From NCBI GenBank assembly GCA_963825645.1, contig CAWGTT010000001.1:372001-436000 (forward strand): a stretch of 64,000 nucleotides of DNA, given 5' to 3'. The notes below the pieces were generated by a model that worked only from the letters and a program-made list of their open reading frames with translations, did not search any database and was not told where the DNA came from. This document shows positions 24,964-37,100 of this stretch, piece by piece. The number at the start of each line of letters is the position of its first letter. Position 1 is the first letter of the stretch. A program made the position numbers and the translations under genes. Source of the DNA: JADJPO01 sp963825645. Its GTDB lineage: Bacteria > Actinomycetota > Actinomycetes > Actinomycetales > Kineosporiaceae.

Positions 24964-25948
24964 TCAGGCCCAGCGCCGTGACGGCGTCGCGCTCCTCGGC
25001 GAGCTCGGCGACGGTGGCGTCGATCCGGCCGCGCGAGAAGTCGTCGATCTCCAAGCCCTGGACGATCTGCCAGTCACCCCCGGACGTGGTCACCGGGAAC
25101 GAGGAGATCAGACCCTCGGCCACGCCGTACGTGCCGTCGGAGAGCACGGCCATGGACACCCAGTCGCCCTGCGCCGAACCGATCAGCCAGTCCCTCGCCG
25201 CGTCGATGGTCGCCGAGGCGGCGCTGGCCGCCGAGGAGGAGCCCCGGGCTTCGATGATCGCCGCACCGCGCTTGGCCACCGTGGGAATGAAGGTGTTCTC
25301 GATCCAGGCCTGGTCGCCCACGACCTCGGCGGCGTTCCTGCCGGCCACCTCGGCGTGGAAGATGTCCGGGTACTGGGTGGCGGAGTGGTTGCCCCAGATG
25401 GTCATCTTCTTGATGTCCGTCACCGGGGCCCCGGTCTTGGCGGCCAGCTGCGAGATGGCCCGGTTGTGGTCGAGGCGGGTCAGCGCCGAGAACCGCTCGA
25501 CGGGGATGTCCGGGGCGTTGCGCATCGCGATCAGGGCGTTGGTGTTCGCCGGGTTGCCCGTCACCCCGATCCGGATGTCGTCCGCCGCGTGGTCGTTGAG
25601 GGCCTTGCCCTGGGCGGTGAAGATCGCCCCGTTGGCCTCGAGAAGGTCGCCGCGCTCCATACCCTTGGTCCGCGGACGAGCGCCGACCAGCAGGGCCAGG
25701 TTGACCCCGTCGAAGACCTTGGTCGCATCGTCCCCGATCTCGACCTTGGCCAGGTTCGGGAAGGCGCAGTCGTCCAGCTCCATCACCACGCCCTCGAGCG
25801 CCGACAGCGCTGGAGTGATCTCCAGCAGGCGCAGCTCGACTGGCGTGTCCTTGCCGAGCAGGTCGCCGGCGGCGATCCGGAACAGCAGGCTGTAGCCGAT
25901 CTGGCCGGCGGCGCCGGTGACGGCGACCTTGACGGGCGTGGCGCTCAC
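24956..25948 (-). CDS. mdh: Malate dehydrogenase
   Basis: 330 residues from GTG 25948 with aggaagg upstream. NAD-binding GAAGQIGYSLLFRIA at residues 12-26, the substrate arginines in GARPRTKGMERGDLL, GVTGNPANTNALIAM, and the catalytic histidine in IWGNHSATQYPD are all present, with DH-pair aspartate in LTRLDHNRA. Length and motifs are those of the LDH-like group 2 malate dehydrogenase of actinobacteria. It interconverts malate and oxaloacetate in the TCA cycle. It is divergent from icd across a 164-base gap, in which a TAGGTT hexamer (minus strand, near 26004) is a weak -10 candidate. Confidence 0.95.
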   Translation of the reverse strand: MSATPVKVAVTGAAGQIGYSLLFRIAAGDLLGKDTPVELRLLEITPALSALEGVVMELDDCAFPNLAKVEIGDDATKVFDGVNLALLVGARPRTKGMERGDLLEANGAIFTAQGKALNDHAADDIRIGVTGNPANTNALIAMRNAPDIPVERFSALTRLDHNRAISQLAAKTGAPVTDIKKMTIWGNHSATQYPDIFHAEVAGRNAAEVVGDQAWIENTFIPTVAKRGAAIIEARGSSSAASAASATIDAARDWLIGSAQGDWVSMAVLSDGTYGVAEGLISSFPVTTSGGDWQIVQGLEIDDFSRGRIDATVAELAEERDAVTALGLIS

Positions 25949-26112
25949 GGAGGTGTCCCTTCCTGGTTGCGGGCATGGTGACGGGCTTCGTTCGATGTGA
26001 ACCTAGCAACGCGACCGCTACCGATGGTGTGTCCTGCGGCACGATATCTTCACGTCGAAATGCCTGGGGTGGGCGCGACCTGGATCCCGGCCGGCCATCG
26101 AATGGAGCAGTG

Positions 26113-28344
<2,232 letters not shown>

Positions 28345-28356
28345 CCGCACCCGACC

Positions 28357-28866
28357 TCAACCGATCTGGAGCGCGCCGACCCGCCAGCGGCCGCCGTCCG
28401 GCTCGAGCCGCAGGGCGACGGCCCGTGCCCGGCCGCGGTGGATGAGCACGGCGGCGGCCTCGACGGCGCCGTCGGCGGATCGGCAGGTGCGCACCGTCAG
28501 CACGCGAACCGGGCCGGGGACGCCGGCGCCGGGGATCGGGCCGGCCAGGCGGTAGCGACGTTCCAGCAGGGTCTGCACCCGCTCGCTGGTCCAGCGCACC
28601 AGCTGGCCGGGGGGGCGGTGCCCGATGCTGACCTCGAACGCGGCGTGCGCGAACTGGGCCGCCCACCGGAGCGGGTCTACCTCGCCTGTGGGGTCGACCG
28701 CGGCGCCGGCCTCCTCGCCGGCGCCGTCGAGGTCGAGCACGACCTGACCGGGACATGCCGCGGGAGGGGAGGTCGAGCCCGGAGCCAGGTCGGGGATCGG
28801 CAGGCTGCGCAGCGGTGGCGGGGCGGCGCGGCGGCGGGCGGCCGGGACAGTGGTCGTTACCGTCAT
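28357..28866 (-). CDS. Rv3235-family protein
   Basis: 169 residues from ATG 28866 (MTVTTTVPAARRR). The N-terminal ~60 residues are Pro/Ala-rich and probably disordered. The folded part, from DPLRWAAQFAHAAFEVSIGHRP, ends VLIHRGRARAVALRLE with GGRWRVGALQIG, which I recognise as the actinobacterial Rv3235 family, of unknown biochemical role, usually encoded near secA and regulated-growth genes. The open frame continues upstream to 29538 but as antisense of the HAD gene. It is convergent with icd (12-base gap). Confidence 0.75.
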   Translation of the reverse strand: MTVTTTVPAARRRAAPPPLRSLPIPDLAPGSTSPPAACPGQVVLDLDGAGEEAGAAVDPTGEVDPLRWAAQFAHAAFEVSIGHRPPGQLVRWTSERVQTLLERRYRLAGPIPGAGVPGPVRVLTVRTCRSADGAVEAAAVLIHRGRARAVALRLEPDGGRWRVGALQIG

Positions 28867-28956
28867 GCTGGTGGAATGTGTCGTCCTGGTCGAGCGTGTG
28901 ACACACGTTCTCGGTCGATCATGCTGAGATGAAGAACCGAGCAGGAGGAGACCGAC

Positions 28957-29598
28957 GTGGTGCCCCAGGGGCTGGTGATGGACTGGGGTGGAGTGCTGAC
29001 CGCGCCGCTGGAGCAGGTGACCCGACAATGGGCAGACGCCGACCGGGTCGACTACGCCCACTTCCGCGACGTCCTGCATCACTGGGCGCAGGAGGCGGCG
29101 AGGACCGGCCGGCCATCGCCGTCCCATCTGTTCGAGCGCGGTGAGCTGGAGCTGCCCGACTTCGAGCGCCTCCTCGCCGCCGAGCTGGCCCGGCGCGGCA
29201 GCCCCACCCGCCCCGAGGGGATGATCTCGCGGATGCTGGCGGGGCTGGCCCAGCTCGAGGAGCCGATGCTGGCCCTGGTGCGCGGTGCCCGGGCGGCCGG
29301 GGTGCGCACCGCGCTGCTGTCGAACAGCTGGGGCGAGCACTATCCGGAGGCGTTGTGGGACGGGCTGTTCGACGTGGTGGTGATCTCCGGGCGGGTCGGT
29401 ATGCGCAAGCCGGAGCAGCGGATCTACGTCCGCACCGTGGCCGAGCTCGGCCTCCCGGCGCCGTGCTGCGTGATGGTGGACGACATGGTGCGCAACGTCG
29501 AGGCTGCGGTCGAGGCGGGCATGGTCGGGGTGCACCACGTCAGCTGCTCCTCGACCCGCTCCCGGCTCGAGCAGCTCTTCGGGCTGAGCAGCATCTAG
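28957..29598 (+). CDS. HAD-family phosphatase-like hydrolase
   Basis: 213 residues from GTG 28957, aggagga 10 bases upstream. Motif I reads VMDWGGVL: the nucleophile Asp is present but the second Asp of DxD is Gly, as in the YihX/epoxide-hydrolase-N-terminal subgroup. LLSNSWGEHYP is motif II, RVGMRKPEQRIY motif III (lysine), and CVMVDDMVRNVEAA motif IV with two acidic residues. The small helical cap is about residues 15-90. Substrate unknown. It is followed after 22 bases by the WS/DGAT gene and may be co-transcribed with it. Confidence 0.82.
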   Translation: MVPQGLVMDWGGVLTAPLEQVTRQWADADRVDYAHFRDVLHHWAQEAARTGRPSPSHLFERGELELPDFERLLAAELARRGSPTRPEGMISRMLAGLAQLEEPMLALVRGARAAGVRTALLSNSWGEHYPEALWDGLFDVVVISGRVGMRKPEQRIYVRTVAELGLPAPCCVMVDDMVRNVEAAVEAGMVGVHHVSCSSTRSRLEQLFGLSSI

Positions 29599-29620
29599 AG
29601 GTGTCTGGGAGGATTCTCCC

Positions 29621-31063
29621 GTGCCGGTCCGGTTGAGCCCGCTCGACGTGTCGTTCCTCTATCTCGAGGAGCCGACCACAGCCATGCACGTCGGCTCGGT
29701 GATGATCTTCCATCCGGGGCCCGGGGGCTTCGACCACGACCGGCTCACCGAGCACGTCGCCGCTCGGGTTGCCTTCGTGCCGCGGTACCGCCAGCGGGTG
29801 CGCTGGGTCCCGGCCCGGCTGGCCAACCCGGTCTGGGTGGACGACGAGCGCTTCGACGTCTCGGCGCACATCCGCCGGGTCACCCTGCCGCCGCCGGGCG
29901 CCGCCGAGCAGCTCGAGGACCTGGTCGCTCGGATCCAGGCCCGCCAGCTGGACCGGTCCCGCCCGCTGTGGGAGATGACCGTGGTCGAGGGGCTGACCGA
30001 CGGCGAGTTCGCCGTGGTGACCAAGGCGCATCAGGCTCTGGTGGACGGCGTGCACGCGGTCGACCTCGGGCAGGTGGTGCTGGACGACCACCCGCAGGTC
30101 CGCGAGCACCCTCCGGTGTCCTGGCATCCGGCGCCAGAGCCCAGCCTGGTCGAGCTGGTGGCTTCAGCCATGGCCGAGTCGGTGCGTCGTCCGACCCGGG
30201 TGCTGGAGACCCTGCGTGCCGGCCTCGGCGACGTGCGGGCGACGGCCGCCAAGACCACCGAGGCGCTTGGTGGGCTGAGCGTGGCGGCACGTACCGCCAC
30301 CCGGCCGCCGGCGCGCAGCCCGCTCAACGTCGAGATCGGTGAGCAGCGCCGTTTCCGGATGGTGGTCACCGACCTGGCCGACTACCGCAGAGTGCGGAAC
30401 CGGTTGGTGGCCAAGGGATCTCCTGCACCCAGCCCGAGTCGCAGGGCGGTCGTCACGACGATCAACGACGTCGTTCTCGCCGTGGTCTCGGGTGCGTTGC
30501 GGATGTGGCTGCTGGCCCGCGGAGAGCCGGTGCCGCCAGCCAGCGTCGTTCGGGCCCTCGTACCGATGAGCGTCCGGGTGGCCGAGGGCACCCGGACGGG
30601 GGCCATCGGCAGCCGGGTGTCCTCCTTGCTGATCGACCTGCCCACCGGCGAGGCCAGCCCGCTGATCCGGCTGCACCAGGTGAGCTACCAGACCATGGCG
30701 CACCGGGAGGCCGGTCAGGCCCTGGACGCCCAGACCATCGCCGGCCTGGCCGGGTTCGCCCCGCCCACACTGCACTCGCTCGGTGCCCGGGTCGCCAGCG
30801 GGCTGTCCCGGCACATGTTCAACCTGGTGGTCACCAACGTGCCCGGTCCCCAGTCGCCGCTCTACCTGGACGGGTCGCGGATGACCGCCACATTCCCGGT
30901 CATCCCGCTGGCCCGGGGCCAGGCACTGAGCATAGGGCTGACCTCCTACCACGGCGGCATGTACTTCGGTCTGTACGGGGACCGCGACGCGATGGCCGAC
31001 CTCGACGTGCTCGGTCAGTGTCTGCTCGACTCCCTGGCCGAGACCCTCGACGCCGTCGGGTGA
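29621..31063 (+). CDS. Wax ester synthase/diacylglycerol acyltransferase-like protein, altered HHxxxDG motif
   Basis: 480 residues. Family landmarks: RLSPLDVSFLYLEEPTTAMHVGSVMIF at the start (cut here as RLSPLDVSFLYLE), RSRPLWEMTVVEGL, the active-site region KAHQALVDGVHAVDLG, TINDVVLAVVSGALR (ND motif), and NLVVTNVPGPQSPLY near the end. The usual HHxxxDG is H137-Q138-A-L-V-D142-G143, so the second histidine, the catalytic base, is a glutamine. The family makes triacylglycerol or wax esters from acyl-CoA at the membrane. Whether this member is active is uncertain. The neighbourhood (Rv3235 family, DUF6912) parallels the M. tuberculosis tgs3 region. Confidence 0.85.
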   Translation: MPVRLSPLDVSFLYLEEPTTAMHVGSVMIFHPGPGGFDHDRLTEHVAARVAFVPRYRQRVRWVPARLANPVWVDDERFDVSAHIRRVTLPPPGAAEQLEDLVARIQARQLDRSRPLWEMTVVEGLTDGEFAVVTKAHQALVDGVHAVDLGQVVLDDHPQVREHPPVSWHPAPEPSLVELVASAMAESVRRPTRVLETLRAGLGDVRATAAKTTEALGGLSVAARTATRPPARSPLNVEIGEQRRFRMVVTDLADYRRVRNRLVAKGSPAPSPSRRAVVTTINDVVLAVVSGALRMWLLARGEPVPPASVVRALVPMSVRVAEGTRTGAIGSRVSSLLIDLPTGEASPLIRLHQVSYQTMAHREAGQALDAQTIAGLAGFAPPTLHSLGARVASGLSRHMFNLVVTNVPGPQSPLYLDGSRMTATFPVIPLARGQALSIGLTSYHGGMYFGLYGDRDAMADLDVLGQCLLDSLAETLDAVG

Positions 31064-31184
31064 GAAGGCCGGTGATCGGGCACGCCGCGATCGTCGAGGT
31101 GGTGGCGCGCTCCGTAGGGATGGGTCAGGATGTGCCGGTGTCCCACCGTGTAAAGGTTTGCTGCACAGGTCCGGCGGAGGTCGG

Positions 31185-31706
31185 GTGACCCGCGTCTACC
31201 TTCCGGCGACCCTGGCGACCCTGGCCGCCGCCTATGTCAGTGGGCGGTTCGACGCCGGCTACTCCGCGCACGCGGTGACGCCCGCGGTCCGGGAGTGGTA
31301 CGTCCAGGGCGACTCCGAGGAGCTGGAGTACGTCGCGTTCAGTGAGGCGGCCGAGGCCTCGCTCCGGATGCTGGCGGCGGAGGTGGCCGCCGAGGAACGC
31401 TACGAGAACCGGCGGGTCGTGGTCGCCGCCGACGTCCCGCCCGGGTGCGTGGAGCCGGTGGCCGAGCCACCCGGGGGCGTTGTCACCTCCTTCCGATCCC
31501 GGGTCCGGCTGAGCTGCACGGTGCCTCTCGCCACCGTCGCCAGCGTGCACGTGGACGGCGACGGGGCACGATCTGCGGTCGGTGAGGCCGTCCGGGCGGT
31601 ACCGTCGGCGGACGCCGGGGACGACGACGCGGCCTTCCTGCTCGACGAGGCGGAGTCCCACGACATGCTCTGGTTCGACGTCAGCGAGATCGCCGACCTG
31701 ATCTGA
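31185..31706 (+). CDS. DUF6912-family protein
   Basis: 173 residues from GTG 31185 (VTRVYLPATLATLAAAYV), with ggagg close upstream; ATG/CTG-type starts further up would add residues absent from the family. The protein has FSEAAEASLRMLAAE, RRVVVAADVP and a C-terminal DMLWFDVSEIADLI, which agree with the small actinobacterial DUF6912 family. No catalytic motif is visible and the function is unknown. It lies between the WS/DGAT gene and pruA on the same strand. Confidence 0.7.
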   Translation: MTRVYLPATLATLAAAYVSGRFDAGYSAHAVTPAVREWYVQGDSEELEYVAFSEAAEASLRMLAAEVAAEERYENRRVVVAADVPPGCVEPVAEPPGGVVTSFRSRVRLSCTVPLATVASVHVDGDGARSAVGEAVRAVPSADAGDDDAAFLLDEAESHDMLWFDVSEIADLI

Positions 31707-31799
31707 GCGGCGGGAGGGGACGCGCGTGCCGCAAGCGCGAGCCCGGAGGACTGGCTAACCTCGGCTGAGTCAGGTCTCACGGAGCCAGGAGGGCCAGCC

Positions 31800-33440
<1,641 letters not shown>

Positions 33441-33464
33441 ACGGCGGCGTGAGCGGCGGGCCAC

Positions 33465-33470
33465 TATTGT
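33465..33470 (+). promoter_or_regulatory. Candidate -10 element for leaderless DUF2505 transcript
   Basis: TATTGT ends seven bases before the ATG at 33478 and no Shine-Dalgarno lies between. This TAnnnT-to-start spacing places the +1 on the A of the start codon, as in actinobacterial leaderless mRNAs. Confidence 0.4.
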
Positions 33471-33477
33471 CGCCGTC

Positions 33478-33984
33478 ATGCACCTGAGTGCCGAGATCAA
33501 CTATCCAGGAGCGAGCCCAGAGCTCGTCTTCACCATGGTCACGGACCGGGTGTTCCAGGAGCTCAAGTGCGCGGCCACCGGCTCGTTGGCCTACGAGGTC
33601 CAGGTGCAGGCCTACGCGGACGACACCGCCGGCATCATCACCCACCGTGCCCTGCCCACTGACGACGTGCCCGAGTTCATGCGTCGCTTCGTGGGCGGGA
33701 CGGTTCGCGTGGTCGAGCGCCACGACTGGCTGGCGACCGACGGTTCGCGCTGTCGACTCGGCACGGTCGTGGTCGAGATCAGCGGCGTTCCGGTGCGGCT
33801 GAGCGGTGAGCTGTCGCTGCGTCCGTTCGGGGACGGCACGGTCTATGAGGTGCAGGGTGATCTCAAGGCCTCGGTGCCCCTGATCGGCGGCAGGATCGAG
33901 AAGGCTGCGGAGTCGGCGATCCGGGCGGCGATCCGGGTCGAGGAGCGAACCGGTCGCGACTGGCTGGACGGTCGCACCGTCTGA
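33478..33984 (+). CDS. DUF2505 family protein (SRPBCC-like fold)
   Basis: 168 residues. The pattern MHLSAEINYPGASPELVF, VTDRVFQELKCAATG, DDVPEFMRRFVGGTVRVVER, LSGELSLRPFGDGTVYEV and KASVPLIGGRIEKAAESAI matches DUF2505 proteins, which look like START/SRPBCC-type ligand-binding domains. The C-terminal GGRIEKAAE helix is typical. The ligand is unknown. It is probably expressed from a leaderless transcript. Confidence 0.85.
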   Translation: MHLSAEINYPGASPELVFTMVTDRVFQELKCAATGSLAYEVQVQAYADDTAGIITHRALPTDDVPEFMRRFVGGTVRVVERHDWLATDGSRCRLGTVVVEISGVPVRLSGELSLRPFGDGTVYEVQGDLKASVPLIGGRIEKAAESAIRAAIRVEERTGRDWLDGRTV

Positions 33985-34122
33985 ACGGTTCGCGGCACCC
34001 GCTGCTGTCGCTCCGCCGTGGCGAGTCGGGCGGGCAGGGGCAGAGCCACCAGCCGCGGCGGTCGGTAGGCTCAACCGCAGTCTGTCGGTGCGCAACGGCG
34101 CGCAACCCAGGAGGCCACTGTC

Positions 34123-37100
34123 ATGACCCCGCACACTGCGCAGCAGTTGGAGAACGAACGCGCCGAGATGCTCGAGCGGGCCGTTGAGGTCGGTGACCGG
34201 CAGGGAGGCCAGCAAGACCGCGTCAGCATGTACCAGCTTCTGGAGCGGTACTACCAGCACATGCCTCTGGAAGAGATGCGCGGCCGGGACGCCGTCGACA
34301 TCGCCGGCGCCGCCCTGTCGCACCGCCAGCTGGCGGTCCGCCGTCCCCAGGGCACGGCCAACGTGCGCACCTTCACGCCGACCGTGGAGCAGAACGCGTG
34401 GTCCACCGGCCACTCGGTGATCGAGATCGTCACGGACGACATGCCGTTCCTGGTCGACTCGGTGATCAGCGAGCTGAACCGCCAGGAGTGCGTCATCCAC
34501 CTGATCGTGCATCCGCAGATGGTCGTGCGGCGGACGGTGGGCGGCGACCTGGTCGAGGTGCTGGACGCGAGCTCCACCGAGTGGCTGGAGGGCGAGCGCC
34601 CTGGCGACACCCTCGTCGAGTCCTGGATGCACATCGAGATCGACCGGCAGAGCGATCCCGCCCGGCTGGAACAGTTCACCAGCGCGCTGAGCAGGGTGCT
34701 CGACGACGTCCGGGTCTCGGTCGAGGACTGGCCGTTGATGATGACCCGCGTCACCGACATCGCCGAGGAGCTGGCGACGAACCCCCCGGCGGGCATCGAC
34801 CCCGACGAGGTGGCCGAGGCCCGCAGGCTGCTCACCTGGCTGGCCGACGCGCACTTCACCTTCCTCGGCTACCGCGAGTACCGCCTGGTCGACCAGGGCG
34901 ACCACGAAGCCCTGGTCGCAGCCCCGGGGACCGGACTCGGCATCCTGCGCTACGACCAGAGCGCCAGCTCCAGCTTCGACCGGCTGGGTGTCGAGGCCCG
35001 GGCCAAGGCTCGGGAGAAGACCTTGCTGGTGATCACGAAAGCGAATTCCCGCGCCACCGTGCACCGCAACGTCTACCTCGACTACATCGGCGTCAAGACC
35101 TTCGACCCCTCCGGCGAGGTGGCCGGCGAGCGCCGTTTCCTCGGCTTGTTCGCCGCCAGCGCCTACACCGACAGCGTGCGCCGGATCCCCGTGGTCTCCC
35201 GCAAGGTGCAGGAGGTGCTGGCCACGTCCGGATTCCCCGAGGAGAGCCACTCGGGCAAGGACCTCGCCCAGATCCTGGAGACCTACCCGCGCGACGAGCT
35301 GTTCGACACATCGGTCGATGACCTGACGTACATCGCCCGGTCGGTGATGGACATGCAGCAGCGTCGTCGCACCCGTCTGTTCATGCGCTCGGACGCCTAC
35401 GGCCGGTACGTCTCCTGCCTGGTCTACCTGCCGCGCGACCGCTACACCACCACGACCCGGCTGCGGATCACCAAGATCCTCGAGGAGGCGTTCGGCGCCA
35501 CCTCGATCGACTACACGGCCCGGGTCAGCGAGTCGGCGCTGGCCCGACTGCATGTCGTGGTCCGGGTCGATCCGACCGTGCCGCTGCCGCAGGTCGACCC
35601 GGCCGAGCTGGAACAGCGCCTGGTCCAGGCCACCCGTACCTGGGACGAGGACCTCGCCGAGGCGTTGCTCACCGACGCCGGCGAGGGCGAGGCGGCCAAG
35701 CTGCGCCGCCGGTGGGGATCGGCGTTCCCCGAGGCCTACAAGGAGCACTACTCGGCCCGGGTCGCCGTCTCCGACCTGCGACGGCTCGAGGAGCTCTTCG
35801 CAGTGGTCGAGTCCGGCCGGGATCCCCACAGGGGCGCGGTGGCCAACGGTGGGCTGACCGCCGAGCACGCGATCGCCATGAACCTCTACGCCCCGGTGGG
35901 CGCACTGTCCCGCGAGCGCAGGTTCAAGCTCTACCGGCTGGCCCCGCTGTCGCTGACGGCCGTCCTGCCATTCCTGGCCAACCTCGGGGTGGAGGTGGTC
36001 GACGAGCGCCCGTACGTGCTGCAACGAGCTGACGGCGACCTGGCCTACGTCTACGACTTCGGACTGCGCTACTCCGGCGAGGTCATCGACCCCGACCATT
36101 CGCGACAGCAGTTCTGCGACGCCTTCGCGGCGGCCTGGGCGGGGCGGGCCGAGAGCGACGGGTTCGACCGGCTGGTATTGCTGGCCGGCATGACCTGGCG
36201 GCAGGTCGTCGTCCTGCGGGCCTACGCCAAGTACCTGCGCCAGACCGGGACGACGTTCAGCCAGGACTACATCGAGCGGTGTCTGCGGGCCAACGTGCCG
36301 ATCACCCGGACCCTGCTCGAGCTGTTCTCGGCCCGTTTCGACCCGGACGCCATGGGCGGGGCGCCGTCCGACGATCCGGTCCGCTCCGAGGTCTGCGCGG
36401 AGCTGACCGGGAAGATCAGCACTCAGCTGGACGCCGTGGCCAGCCTCGACCACGACCGGATCCTGCGGGCCCTGCTCAGCCTGATCCTGGCGACGCTGCG
36501 CACCAATGCCTTCCAGCTCGCCGACGACGGCGAACGCAAGGACTACATCGTGCTGAAGCTGGAGCCGACAGCGATCCCCGACCTGCCGGTACCGCGGCCC
36601 GCGTTCGAGATCTTCGTCTACTCCCCGCGGGTGGAGGGCGTGCACCTTCGCTTCGGCGCGGTCGCTCGCGGCGGCCTGCGCTGGAGCGACCGTCCGGAGG
36701 ACTTCCGCACCGAGGTGCTCGGCCTGGTCAAGGCGCAGATGGTGAAGAACGCCGTGATCGTGCCGACGGGGGCGAAGGGCGGGTTCGTCGGCAAGCAGCT
36801 GCCCGACCCGTCTGTGGACCGGGAGGCGTGGCTGGCGGCCGGGATCCAGTGCTACCGGACCTTCATCAGCGGCCTGCTGGACGTCACCGACAACCTGACC
36901 ATCACCCAGGGCGAGGACGGCGCGCTGACCCGGACCGTGGTGCCGCCGCCTCGGGTGCTGCGCCACGACGACCCGGACACCTATCTGGTCGTGGCCGCCG
37001 ACAAGGGCACCGCCACGTTCTCGGACATCGCCAACAACGTGGCCAAGGACTACGGGTTCTGGCTGGGCGACGCCTTCGCCTCGGGCGGCTCGGTGGGCTA

